From: Propionibacteriales bacterium
GTDB taxonomy: Bacteria > Actinomycetota > Actinomycetes > Propionibacteriales > Nocardioidaceae
Reading direction: 5' to 3'
Assembly (NCBI GenBank): GCA_026392415.1
Contig: JAPLCC010000049.1
Location: 1 to 64,000, forward strand
DNA length: 64,000 nucleotides
In this document: positions 1 to 7,213 of the stretch, piece by piece
Numbering within the stretch: the stretch's first letter is position 1
How the letters are laid out: every line of letters begins with the position of its first letter
Made by a program: the position numbers and the translations under genes
Notes under the pieces: generated by a model
The model's database searches: none
Seen by the model: the letters and a program-made list of their open reading frames with translations, nothing else
Told to the model about the DNA's origin: nothing

Positions 1-259
1 CCAATTCCACGAATTTGACGGAGTCCGCGTCTCCGGTTTCCGTGAAATAATACTCCTTGGCCTGATAGAGCTGGCGAAGGTTGTTTTCGATCAGGCTGCG
101 GGCGGCGCGATCCTGGACGCGGCCGATGACGATCATGGCCAGGGTGCTGAGAATGGTCACGATCGAGACCACGATCATGATCTCGATCAGGGTGAAACCG
201 CCTACGCCCGAAGGCTTCGGCGAGACGAGTGCACGGGAATGGGAGCGGAAGGATTTCAT
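1..259 (-). CDS. Prepilin-type N-terminal methylation domain protein (partial, foreign segment)
   Basis: The minus strand reads an 86-residue N-terminus, MKSFRSHSRAL..., with a class III leader: a short basic stretch, then GVGGFTLIEIMIVVSIV, where cleavage would fall between G and F and the Glu is the fifth mature residue. A hydrophobic helix and a region like NNLRQLYQAKEYYF follow, as in type II/IV pseudopilins of Verrucomicrobia-like bacteria. An SD-like GGAGGG lies seven bases before the ATG. The gene runs off the window edge (3' end missing) and overlaps the upstream gene's stop by ATGA. Not in the ORF track because it is open at the edge. The family is clear; the host is not an actinobacterium, judged by lower GC and product type. 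Confidence 0.8.
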   Translation of the reverse strand, partial: MKSFRSHSRALVSPKPSGVGGFTLIEIMIVVSIVTILSTLAMIVIGRVQDRAARSLIENNLRQLYQAKEYYFTETGDADSVKFVEL

Positions 260-471
260 TTGGCGCCCTCCTGCTTCGGATTGGTGGGAAAAACAAGATA
301 CATGCCGGCGGTGAAGACGATGACGGAGGCGAGGCGCAGCGCCGTGAGGGGCACGCTGACCGACCACTCCAACGGCACGTCCCAGAGATAAGACCAATTG
401 GACTCCAGCCGCGTGCCGTCGGCGTGGATGATGTAGGTCGGCGGCAGGAGCCAGACGAGGGCCAGGGCATT
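256..471 (-). CDS. C-terminal fragment of an unknown membrane protein (foreign segment)
   Basis: About 70 residues ending NPKQEGAK stay open from the presumed junction to the stop at 256. They include a polar stretch (YIIHADGTRLESNWSYLWDV) and a hydrophobic helix LTALRLASVIVFTAGMYLVF near the C-terminus. The stop overlaps the prepilin ATG by four bases, so the two genes look translationally coupled. The 5' part is missing: upstream of about 471 this frame is only a shadow of the SixA gene on the other strand. I cannot name the family; it may be an accessory membrane protein of the same pilin locus. Confidence 0.45.
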   Translation of the reverse strand, partial: NALALVWLLPPTYIIHADGTRLESNWSYLWDVPLEWSVSVPLTALRLASVIVFTAGMYLVFPTNPKQEGAK

Positions 472-484
472 GCAGCCGAGGTGG
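458..484. other. Putative chimeric junction between two genomes
   Basis: Left of this point, coding is on the minus strand with moderate GC and a verrucomicrobial-looking pilin. To the right, coding is on the plus strand with very high GC, and the first recognisable residues are the interior of a SixA-type phosphatase, whose N-terminus with the RHG motif is missing. Both genes are broken at the same place, which fits a join between unrelated molecules. The exact base cannot be fixed from sequence alone. Confidence 0.7.
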
Positions 485-849
485 CCTACGTGTCGTACGC
501 CGCGCGCACCCGCGAGACCTGGGAGGTGCTCGCTGACGGCGCCGGCTGGGGGATCGAGCCACAGATCGACGGCGCGCTCTACGGCACCGACGAGTTCGGC
601 GTGCTCGAGCTGGTCCACACGACGCCCGCGAGCGTCGGCACCGTCGTCGTGGTCGGGCACAACCCCACGATGGAGATGCTGGCCCAGCAGCTCGACGACG
701 GCGAAGGCGACGCGACGGGTGCCGTCGAGCTCGGAACCTTTCCGACCAGCACCGCCGCCGTCTTCGAGATCGACGGCGACTGGACCGACCTGGCGCCGAT
801 GCAGGCGCGCCTGCAGGCCTTCCACGTCGGTCGGGCCGACGCGAACTAG
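472..849 (+). CDS. SixA-type histidine phosphatase, 5' truncated
   Basis: The frame encodes about 125 residues starting around VAYVSYAARTRETWE and running to a stop at 849. It contains VVVVGHNPTMEMLAQQLDD, the second catalytic His region of the histidine phosphatase (phosphoglycerate mutase-like) superfamily, and the S-x-x-x-RTRETWE helix typical of SixA-like proteins. The N-terminal RHG box with the phosphorylated His is absent because the gene starts at the chimeric junction. The upstream part of the track ORF (from 229) is foreign and should not be translated with it. It converges with serB, the two stops overlapping by four bases. Confidence 0.7.
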   Translation, partial: AAEVAYVSYAARTRETWEVLADGAGWGIEPQIDGALYGTDEFGVLELVHTTPASVGTVVVVGHNPTMEMLAQQLDDGEGDATGAVELGTFPTSTAAVFEIDGDWTDLAPMQARLQAFHVGRADAN

Positions 850-2069
850 CCCAGCGGGGGAGCCGGGGTGATGATCCCGTCGGCCGCGTCGGCGGCGACG
901 ATCTCCTCGCGGCTGATGCCGAGCAGGTACATGATCGTGTCGAGGTAGGGCACGTTCAACGAGGTGTCGGCCGCCTCGCGGACGACCGGGCGGGCGTTGT
1001 AGGCGATCCCGAGCCCGGCGGCCTCGAGCATGTCCAGGTCGTTCGCGCCGTCACCGATGGCGATCGTCGCTGCCTCGGAGACGCCCAGGTCGGCGGCGAA
1101 CTCGCGCAGCGCCTGCGCCTTTCCGGCCCGGTCCACGACGGCACCGATGACTTCTCCCGTCAGCCTGCCGTCGATGATCTCGAGGGTGTTGGCGCGGGCC
1201 CGGTGGATGCCGAGGTCGGCAGCGAGTCGATCGGTGATCTGGCTGAAGCCTCCTGACACGATCGCGAAGCGGTAGCCGAGTCGACGCAGCGTGCGCACCA
1301 TGGTGCGGGCGCCGGGGTTGACCACGATGGCGTCGTAGACCTGGTCGAGTACGGCGGCGTCGAGACCGGCGAGCAACTTCACCCGGGCCCGGAGCGACTG
1401 TTCGAAGTCGAGCTCGCCCCGCATCGCCTGCTCGGTGATCTCCGCGACCTCGGCCCCGTGCCCGGCGTGCTCGGCGAGCATCTCGATCACCTCGCCCTGG
1501 ATCAGGGTGGAGTCGACGTCCATGACGATCAGGCGCATGCCGTGGCGCAGCAGGTTGGCAGGCTGGACGGCGACGTCGATGCCGTGGACAGCCGCTTCAC
1601 TCGCCAGCAGGATGCGCAGCCGGTCGGGTGCAGCGCCGGAGACGTGGATCTCGATCGCCGTGACGGGATAGCGAGCCATCCGTTCGATCCGGTCGATGTT
1701 GCCACCACAGTCGGCGATCCGGCCGGCGATCGCCGCCATCGCGGACGCCTTGAGCGGTCCACCGATGACCGTCACATGGGCGCGGTCCTCCGCACGGGAC
1801 CTGTTGTCGCCCGACCCCTTCTCGATCTCGACACTCATGCCGAGACCCTCGACGGTGGCCGTCACGGCCCTTCGGAGCTTCTTCCCGTCACGAGGCGCGC
1901 TGACCAGGACTCCCAGCACGAGCTTGCCGCGCATCAGGATCTGCTCGAGGTCGACCACGGCGACACCGGACTGGGACAGGGTCTCGAGGACGGCAGAGGT
2001 CACGCCTGGCCGGTCGGTACCGGTGACCGTGATCAGGAGCGTGTCGTGGGCGGTGTCGTGTGGGCTCAT
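846..2069 (-). CDS. serB: Phosphoserine phosphatase SerB with N-terminal ACT domains
   Basis: The 407-residue protein should hydrolyse O-phosphoserine to serine, the last step of serine synthesis, in the cytoplasm. Residues ~10-80 and ~98-170 look like two ACT-type regulatory domains (LLITVTGTDRPGVTSAVLE). The HAD core begins at MDVDSTLIQGEVIEML (DxDST at ~184), followed by the VSGGFSQ region and IGDGANDLDML. The length and double ACT layout resemble mycobacterial SerB2. A TAGCCT box lies nine bases before the ATG. It converges with the sixA remnant. Confidence 0.93.
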   Translation of the reverse strand: MSPHDTAHDTLLITVTGTDRPGVTSAVLETLSQSGVAVVDLEQILMRGKLVLGVLVSAPRDGKKLRRAVTATVEGLGMSVEIEKGSGDNRSRAEDRAHVTVIGGPLKASAMAAIAGRIADCGGNIDRIERMARYPVTAIEIHVSGAAPDRLRILLASEAAVHGIDVAVQPANLLRHGMRLIVMDVDSTLIQGEVIEMLAEHAGHGAEVAEITEQAMRGELDFEQSLRARVKLLAGLDAAVLDQVYDAIVVNPGARTMVRTLRRLGYRFAIVSGGFSQITDRLAADLGIHRARANTLEIIDGRLTGEVIGAVVDRAGKAQALREFAADLGVSEAATIAIGDGANDLDMLEAAGLGIAYNARPVVREAADTSLNVPYLDTIMYLLGISREEIVAADAADGIITPAPPLG

Positions 2070-2078
2070 CGCGGCTGC

Positions 2079-2084
2079 AGGCTA
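2079..2084 (-). promoter_or_regulatory. -10-like box of serB (TAGCCT)
   Basis: On the minus strand TAGCCT ends nine bases before the serB ATG, compatible with a very short or absent leader. Confidence 0.4.
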
Positions 2085-2843
2085 TCGCTCCACGGATCCC
2101 GGGACGGGAGGCCAGCCGTCCGGTGAACACGCGGCGGTCAGGGCGCGTCGTACGGCGCGGTCGAGCGGCTCCAGCGCAGCACGCCTGGCGGCCGCCTCGC
2201 TCACGCTGACGGCACCACCGTCGTCCTCCAGTGCCAACTCCACGACGGCACCCAGGTGGAGCGCGCGGCCAGCCAGCTCGACGGCCCGGGCGGGCGTGCC
2301 CGCGGGTGCCACCACGGGTACGCCGGTCCGTAGGTCGTGCAGCTCGTCGGCCACCTCGGGCCGCCACCGGGCGACATCGAGGTCGGCGAGGGCGCTGGCT
2401 GCGGTGAGCAGGGTGGAGCGCAGCGCGCGGTCCGCCTCACCGAGGTCCGGCGGCGGCCGACGATCGGCGACGTGCTGGGTCCATTCGACGGCGCGGCCCA
2501 CACGGTGCGGCACCAGGCCGCTGCCGGTCCCGAGCAGCAACACCGCCTCGGCCTGCTCGACCGCGGCCGTGGTGAAGGCGACCGGACCGCGCAGACCGAC
2601 CGGGTCGCCAGGAGCCGGGAACGCCGCCGCGACCTCTCGCGCCCCGCGGTTGCGGGCAGCGGCGAGCTCCAGGAGCAGGGGAGCCGGCTCGCCGTCGCCG
2701 ATCACGACGTGCGCGACATCGCGGTCCGCGTCGTCCGGAGGACCACCAAGGACGCCGTCGAGGCATTCATCGGGGCCAATGAGCCCTCGCAACCAGGCAG
2801 TGCCCCACCACGCCACACGGGCGGCTGCGGGCAGGGAAGTCAC
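2082..2843 (-). CDS. Conserved actinobacterial hypothetical protein
   Basis: A 253-residue protein with a GTG start (MTSLPAAARVAWWGTAWLRG). It is Ala/Leu-rich and largely helical, with no signal peptide or catalytic motif I recognise. I have the impression of similar proteins beside serB in related actinobacteria but cannot name a family. A TAGGAT box six bases before the GTG supports this start, and its promoter is divergent from the ABC ATPase gene at 2876. The stop lies 12 bases before the serB start, so the two may be co-transcribed. Function unknown. Confidence 0.7.
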   Translation of the reverse strand: MTSLPAAARVAWWGTAWLRGLIGPDECLDGVLGGPPDDADRDVAHVVIGDGEPAPLLLELAAARNRGAREVAAAFPAPGDPVGLRGPVAFTTAAVEQAEAVLLLGTGSGLVPHRVGRAVEWTQHVADRRPPPDLGEADRALRSTLLTAASALADLDVARWRPEVADELHDLRTGVPVVAPAGTPARAVELAGRALHLGAVVELALEDDGGAVSVSEAAARRAALEPLDRAVRRALTAACSPDGWPPVPGSVER

Positions 2844-2849
2844 GAAGAG

Positions 2850-2855
2850 ATCCTA
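2850..2855 (-). promoter_or_regulatory. Leaderless -10 box (TAGGAT) for the 2082-2843 gene
   Basis: TAGGAT on the minus strand, six bases before the GTG at 2843. Confidence 0.6.
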
Positions 2856-2863
2856 GGGCTGGC

Positions 2864-2869
2864 TAGGGT
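2864..2869 (+). promoter_or_regulatory. Leaderless -10 box (TAGGGT) for the ABC ATPase
   Basis: TAGGGT six bases before the ATG at 2876; divergent from the box at 2850-2855. Confidence 0.6.
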
Positions 2870-2875
2870 TACCTC

Positions 2876-3673
2876 ATGTCCGCCGTGCTGGAACTTGCCG
2901 AGGTCAGCGTGCGCCGCGGCCAGGCCACGCTCCTGGACCGGGTCAGCTGGGTGGTGCGCGAGGGTGAACGCTGGGTCATCCTCGGCGCCAACGGCGCTGG
3001 CAAGACGACGCTGATGCAGGTGGCGGCGGCGCAGATGTACCCCACGTCGGGCGCGCTCGGCATCCTCGGCGAGCTGGTCGGCACCATCGACGTCTTCGAG
3101 TTGCGTCCGCGCATCGGGGTGTCCAGCGCGGCCATCGCCGAGCGCATCCCGCGCGACGAACTGGTCCGCGACGTGGTGCTCTCGGCGTCGTACGCCGTGC
3201 TGGGTCGATGGCGTGAGCAGTACGACCACATCGACGACAGTCGCGCGGACTCGTTGCTGCGCGAGGTCGGTGTGACCCACCTCGCGGACCGCACGTTCGG
3301 CACTCTCAGCGAGGGTGAGCGCAAGCGAGTCCAGATCGCCCGCGCGTTGATGACCGACCCGGAGCTGCTGCTCCTGGACGAGCCGGCCGCCGGACTCGAC
3401 CTCGGCGGACGCGAGGACCTGGTGTCGACGCTGTCGGTGCTCGCCTACGACCCGTCGTCGCCCGCGACGGTGCTGGTTTCGCACCACGTCGAGGAGATCC
3501 CGCCGGGCTTCACGCACGTGCTGATGCTTCGCAACGGCGCTGTCGTCGCCGACGGCCCGCTGGCCACGACACTGACCGCTGAGGCGTTGTCGGCAACCTT
3601 CGGGATGCCGCTGGTGCTCGAGGAGCACGAAGGTCGCTACGCCGCCCGCCGCAAGCAACGCCACCGCGGCTAG
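2876..3673 (+). CDS. ABC transporter ATP-binding protein
   Basis: A 265-residue single nucleotide-binding domain: Walker A GANGAGKT at ~37-44, a signature loop LSEGERKRVQIARAL at ~142, Walker B LLLLDEPAAGLD at ~162, then VSHHVEEI with the switch His. It resembles the YlmA/ModF-like group of stand-alone ATPases encoded without a permease. No membrane partner lies next to it (the next genes are NfeD and SPFH), so the substrate is unknown and a non-transport role is possible. Confidence 0.85.
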   Translation: MSAVLELAEVSVRRGQATLLDRVSWVVREGERWVILGANGAGKTTLMQVAAAQMYPTSGALGILGELVGTIDVFELRPRIGVSSAAIAERIPRDELVRDVVLSASYAVLGRWREQYDHIDDSRADSLLREVGVTHLADRTFGTLSEGERKRVQIARALMTDPELLLLDEPAAGLDLGGREDLVSTLSVLAYDPSSPATVLVSHHVEEIPPGFTHVLMLRNGAVVADGPLATTLTAEALSATFGMPLVLEEHEGRYAARRKQRHRG

Positions 3674-3676
3674 AGT
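3671..3676 (+). promoter_or_regulatory. Leaderless -10 box (TAGAGT) for the NfeD gene
   Basis: TAGAGT starts with the TAG stop of the ABC gene and ends six bases before the ATG at 3683. Confidence 0.5.
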
Positions 3677-3682
3677 TCGGAC

Positions 3683-4168
3683 ATGGACTGGCTTCGGGAC
3701 CACCTGTGGGAGACGTGGCTCATCGTCGCGATCCTGCTCGGTGTCGCCGAGACGCTCACTCTCGACCTGTTCCTGCTGATGCTTGCCGGCGGAGCACTCG
3801 CCGGCATGGGCACCGCGCTGGCCACGGACAACGTGATCCTCTCCGTGCTGGTCTCGGCAGGGGCGGCGCTGCTGCTCCTCGTCGGCGTACGCCCGCCCCT
3901 CGTGAAGCGCCTGCACGGCGGTCCCGAGCTTGTGCTGGGCCACGCCAACCTGATCGGCACCTGCGGAGTGATCACCGAATCCGTCCTGGCGCACCGCCCG
4001 GGCCGGGTGAAGCTCGGTGGTGAGAACTGGCTGGCCGTGTCCACCGGCGGCGAGACCGACATCGAGGTCGGCCGCACGGTCGAAGTCGTGCAGATCACCG
4101 GCGCCACCGCACATGTCCGACCGGTCTCGGGTCCGGACCACCTTGAGGAGACACCATGGAAATCCTGA
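3683..4168 (+). CDS. NfeD-like membrane protein
   Basis: A 161-residue protein with two or three hydrophobic segments (LIVAILLGVAETLTLDLFLLMLAGGALAG; VLVSAGAALLLLVGV) and a C-terminal OB-fold-like part (LIGTCGVITESV...GRVKLGGENWLAV). This is the short NfeD layout without a protease domain. NfeD proteins are typically encoded beside SPFH/stomatin proteins, as here: the next gene starts inside its last codons (13-base overlap), implying coupled translation and probably a shared membrane complex. Confidence 0.85.
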   Translation: MDWLRDHLWETWLIVAILLGVAETLTLDLFLLMLAGGALAGMGTALATDNVILSVLVSAGAALLLLVGVRPPLVKRLHGGPELVLGHANLIGTCGVITESVLAHRPGRVKLGGENWLAVSTGGETDIEVGRTVEVVQITGATAHVRPVSGPDHLEETPWKS

Positions 4169-5085
4169 TCGTCCTGATCGCGCTGCTCCTCTTCGTGATC
4201 GTCGTGATCGCCAAGTCGATCCGTGTGGTGCCGCAGGCATACGCCGGCGTCGTCGAGCGGTTCGGCAAGTACAAGGAGACGTTGCCCGCCGGGCTGAACT
4301 TCGTGGTCCCGTTCGTCGACAAGGTCCGCTACATGATCGACCTGCGCGAGCAGGTGGTGAGCTTCCCGCCCCAGGGCGCGATCACCGAGGACAACCTGAC
4401 CGTCGACATCGACACGGTGATCTTCTTCCAGATCACCGACCCGATCGCGGCGACCTACGAGATCTCCAACCACATCCAGGCGATCGAGCAACTCACCATG
4501 ACGACGCTGCGCAACGTCGTCGGTGGCATGGACCTCGAGCAGACCCTGACCAGCCGCGAGTCGATCAACAGCGGCCTGTCTGCCGTGCTCGACGAGACCA
4601 CCGGCCGGTGGGGGATCAAGGTCAAGCGCGTCGAGATCAAGGGCATCGATCCGCCGCCGTCCATCAAGGACGCGATGGAGAAGCAGATGCGCGCCGACCG
4701 CGACAAGCGCGCATTCATCCTCACGGCCGAGGGCCAGCGGCAGTCCGCGATCCTGACGGCCGAGGGAAACAAGCAGTCCGCGATCCTCAACGCCGAGGGC
4801 GAGCGCGAGGCCGCGATCCTGCGCGCCCAGGCCGACCGCGAGGCCGCGATCCTGCGCGCCGAAGGCGAGGGGGCGGCCATCACGACGGTGTTCCAGGCCA
4901 TCCACGAGGGCGAACCCGACCAGGGCCTGCTGGCCTACCAGTACCTCCAGATGCTGCCGCGGATCGCGGACGGCCAGAGCAACAAGCTCTGGATCATCCC
5001 GAGCGAGGTCGGCAAGGCGCTCGAGGGCCTCGGTTCGGTGCTCAACCCGGCAGATCCTGACGCGCTGCCGCCGACCACGCCCTAG
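4156..5085 (+). CDS. SPFH/Band 7 (stomatin-like, QmcA-type) membrane protein
   Basis: The 309-residue protein has an N-terminal anchor (ILIVLIALLLFVIVVI), then an SPFH domain with RVVPQAYAGVVERFGKY and the conserved AITEDNLTVDIDTVIFFQI. Residues ~180-240 form a charged helix of repeats (xQSAIL-AEGxK, REAAILRAQ-AD), the coiled-coil part through which stomatins oligomerise. SPFH proteins organise membrane microdomains and scaffold partner proteases or NfeD. The ATG lies within the end of the nfeD-like gene. The stop TAG shares its last base with the GTG of the next gene. Confidence 0.9.
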   Translation: MEILIVLIALLLFVIVVIAKSIRVVPQAYAGVVERFGKYKETLPAGLNFVVPFVDKVRYMIDLREQVVSFPPQGAITEDNLTVDIDTVIFFQITDPIAATYEISNHIQAIEQLTMTTLRNVVGGMDLEQTLTSRESINSGLSAVLDETTGRWGIKVKRVEIKGIDPPPSIKDAMEKQMRADRDKRAFILTAEGQRQSAILTAEGNKQSAILNAEGEREAAILRAQADREAAILRAEGEGAAITTVFQAIHEGEPDQGLLAYQYLQMLPRIADGQSNKLWIIPSEVGKALEGLGSVLNPADPDALPPTTP

Positions 5086-5894
5086 TGAGCCCGCTGGAGA
5101 TCGCCGCGATCCTGATCGCCGGCGTGGGTGCCGGCACGATCAATGCCGTGGTGGGGTCCGGGACCCTCATCACGTTCCCGACCCTGCTGGCGCTCGGTGT
5201 GCCGCCGGTGACGGCCAACATGTCCAACAGCCTCGGTCTGGTGCCGGGGTCGGTGGCAGGCGCTGTCGGCTATCGCCGCGAGCTGCAGGGCCAGCGCGGA
5301 CGAATCCTCCGCCTGTTGGTGTTCTCGACCGCCGGGGGAGTGCTCGGCGCGATCTTGCTGCTGGTGCTGCCTCCTGGCGCGTTCGAGGCCGTCGTACCCG
5401 CCCTGATCCTGCTCGGTGTCGTGCTGGTCCTCCTGCAACCGCGCCTGTCGGCCATGGTCGCGGCACGCGCCGAGCGCCGCGGCACGGTCGACACGGCCGC
5501 CGTCGATTCAGTCAGCGGCGCCTGGTGGGTTCCCGTCGCGGTGTTCGGCACCGGCGTCTACGGCGGATATTTCGGCGCTGCCCAGGGTGTGATCCTGATG
5601 GGCATCCTCGGCATCGGGATGACCGACGCCCTGCAGCGGCTCAACGGTGTCAAGAACGTCCTGGTCGCCGTGGTGAACGGCGTTGCTGGCCTGATCTTCG
5701 TCGTGGTGGCCGAGTTCGGACTGTTCGGGAGTGACGCCGACGTCGACTGGCTGTTGGTCGGCGTGATTGCCATCGGTGCCGTGATCGGTGGTTTCCTCGG
5801 TGCTGCTGTGGGCCGCAAGCTCCCGGCGGTCGCGCTGCGCGGCATCATCGTCGTGGTCGGACTGGTCGCCGTGACCGTCATCCTCCTGAACTGA
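5085..5894 (+). CDS. Sulfite exporter TauE/SafE (TSUP) family permease
   Basis: The 269-residue integral membrane protein has about eight hydrophobic segments and the family N-terminus VGAGTINAVVGSGTLITFPTLLALG, repeated in weaker form as GGYFGAAQGVILMGILGI in the second half. TSUP proteins export or import sulfur-containing organic anions; the substrate here cannot be inferred. The GTG start overlaps the SPFH stop by one base, so it is probably part of the same transcript. Confidence 0.88.
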   Translation: MSPLEIAAILIAGVGAGTINAVVGSGTLITFPTLLALGVPPVTANMSNSLGLVPGSVAGAVGYRRELQGQRGRILRLLVFSTAGGVLGAILLLVLPPGAFEAVVPALILLGVVLVLLQPRLSAMVAARAERRGTVDTAAVDSVSGAWWVPVAVFGTGVYGGYFGAAQGVILMGILGIGMTDALQRLNGVKNVLVAVVNGVAGLIFVVVAEFGLFGSDADVDWLLVGVIAIGAVIGGFLGAAVGRKLPAVALRGIIVVVGLVAVTVILLN

Positions 5895-5916
5895 CCGGAA
5901 TCGCGAGAGGCAGAAC

Positions 5917-6330
5917 ATGTCGACACCACCGTGGGGCGAGGATGCCGCCAACAACCCGACACCGGAGTCCGGTCAGCCGCAGCAGCCCCCACCCCCGCAG
6001 CAGCCGTACCAGCCCTACGGCCAACCCGGTTACGGCCAGCCGACCTACGGCGTCCCGGCGTACGGCGCCGTCCGACCCACGAACGGGATGGCGATCGCGT
6101 CACTGGTCGTCAGCATCGCCGGGCTCGTCGTGTGCTGCGGCGCGCCGAGCATCATCGGGGCGATCCTCGGCCACGTCTCGCGCGGACAGATCAAGCGCAA
6201 CGGTGAGCAGGGCGACGGTCTGGCCCTCGCCGGCATCATCGTGGGCTGGATCGCCTTCGGCATCTTCGGGCTGATCGCCCTGTTCTACGCCGGCATCTTC
6301 GTGACCGCGTTCAGCACGGGCGAGTACTGA
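5917..6330 (+). CDS. DUF4190-domain membrane protein, first copy
   Basis: A 137-residue protein. Residues 1-50 are rich in Pro, Gln, Tyr and Gly (QPPPPQQPYQPYGQPGYGQPTYG). A two-helix DUF4190 module follows, NGMAIASLVVSIAGLVVCCG...GHVSRGQIKRNGEQGDGLALAGIIVGWIAF. The purine-rich GAGAGG before the ATG serves as the SD. A paralogue lies at 6748-7197. The function of DUF4190 is not established; the disordered cytoplasmic tail and tight helical pair suggest a small scaffold. Confidence 0.85.
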   Translation: MSTPPWGEDAANNPTPESGQPQQPPPPQQPYQPYGQPGYGQPTYGVPAYGAVRPTNGMAIASLVVSIAGLVVCCGAPSIIGAILGHVSRGQIKRNGEQGDGLALAGIIVGWIAFGIFGLIALFYAGIFVTAFSTGEY

Positions 6331-6345
6331 CGCGAGGGCGTGCGG

Positions 6346-6711
6346 CTACTTGCCGCGCGAGAGCACCAGACCGGCGAGGCCGGCCCCCACGGCGCCCACA
6401 GCGGCGCCGATCAGCACTCCGCCGGTGAGCTTCGGGACGGTGCGAGCACTCAGCTCCAGCGCACCGGTTGCGACGTCAGAGCCGTCCACCGCGATGCCGA
6501 CCAGCGTGAGGTTGCGGCGCAGGGCGCCCTTCGACGCCAGCGTCACCGCGCCGAGGGCGACCTCCCGGGCACCGAACATCCGCCCGAAATAGCCGAGCTG
6601 CGGGTTTCCTGCCGGGTCGAGTCCGAATGCCTTGGCGGTCGGGCCAGGGGCGACGAGGGCGCCGACGCCGATGGCGATGCGGCCGAGGGAGAGTCCAGTC
6701 ACGGGATCCAT
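6346..6711 (-). CDS. Small membrane protein of unknown function
   Basis: A 121-residue protein starting MDPVTGLSLGRIAIGVGALVAPGPTAKAFGLD, with hydrophobic stretches at the N-terminus and C-terminus (GGVLIGAAVGAVGAGLAGLVL) and a FGRMFGAREVALG segment. It resembles DUF4267-like actinobacterial membrane proteins, but I am not sure. I chose the ATG at 6711 rather than the longer track ORF because a TAGTGT box lies seven bases upstream and the longer extension is a shadow of the divergent DUF4190 gene. Confidence 0.65.
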   Translation of the reverse strand: MDPVTGLSLGRIAIGVGALVAPGPTAKAFGLDPAGNPQLGYFGRMFGAREVALGAVTLASKGALRRNLTLVGIAVDGSDVATGALELSARTVPKLTGGVLIGAAVGAVGAGLAGLVLSRGK

Positions 6712-6718
6712 GGGCCAG

Positions 6719-6724
6719 ACACTA
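6719..6724 (-). promoter_or_regulatory. Leaderless -10 box (TAGTGT) for the 6346-6711 gene
   Basis: TAGTGT on the minus strand, seven bases before the ATG at 6711. Confidence 0.5.
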
Positions 6725-6747
6725 GAGCAGCGTGGGAGAGTTCGGGC

Positions 6748-7197
6748 ATGACTACGCCGACCTGGGGGCAGCCGGACGAGCCGCCGCAGCCACCTCAGCA
6801 ACCGCAGGCGCCCTACCAGCCGTATGGCCAGGCCTACGGCCAGCCTGCTGCGAACGCCTACGGGCAACCCGCCGGCCAGCCGTACGGCTACCAGCCCGCG
6901 CCGAGCACGAACGCCCTGGCGATCGTCTCGCTCGTCGTCAGCATCCTGTCGTTGACCACGTGCCTGGGGGCGACCGGATTCATCGGCGCGATCATGGGTC
7001 ACGTCTCGAAGGGCCAGATCAAGCGCAACAACGAGCAGGGTGCGGGCATGGCTCTGGCCGGCATCATCATCGGCTGGATCGGCACCGCCGTCTTCCTGGC
7101 CGCCGTCGCGGTCTTCATCGTCTTCGCCGTCGCGGTCGAGGACACGATCGACGACTACTGCTACACCGACTCCGACGGCTACTACACCTGCGAGTGA
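6748..7197 (+). CDS. DUF4190-domain membrane protein, second copy
   Basis: A 149-residue paralogue of the gene at 5917. The N-terminal ~55 residues are Pro/Gln/Tyr/Gly repeats (QAPYQPYGQAYGQPAANAYGQPAGQPYGYQP). The DUF4190 module follows (NALAIVSLVVSILSLTTCLGATGFIGAIMGHVSKGQIKRNNEQGAGMALAGIIIGWIG), then an acidic tail with two Cys (DDYCYTDSDGYYTCE) that may be outside the membrane. The real start is the ATG at 6748; the upstream part of the track ORF lies antisense to the gene at 6346. Confidence 0.85.
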   Translation: MTTPTWGQPDEPPQPPQQPQAPYQPYGQAYGQPAANAYGQPAGQPYGYQPAPSTNALAIVSLVVSILSLTTCLGATGFIGAIMGHVSKGQIKRNNEQGAGMALAGIIIGWIGTAVFLAAVAVFIVFAVAVEDTIDDYCYTDSDGYYTCE

Positions 7198-7213
7198 GCT
7201 GCGGGCGACCTCG

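Noticed and set aside
229-849. The 206-aa track ORF as one protein.
   Set aside because: Its first ~80 codons are antisense to foreign pilin-locus DNA; only the part after ~472 is SixA.
4710-4880. Tandem DNA repeats in the SPFH gene.
   Set aside because: They encode the normal coiled-coil heptad-like repeats of stomatin proteins, not a mobile or CRISPR repeat.
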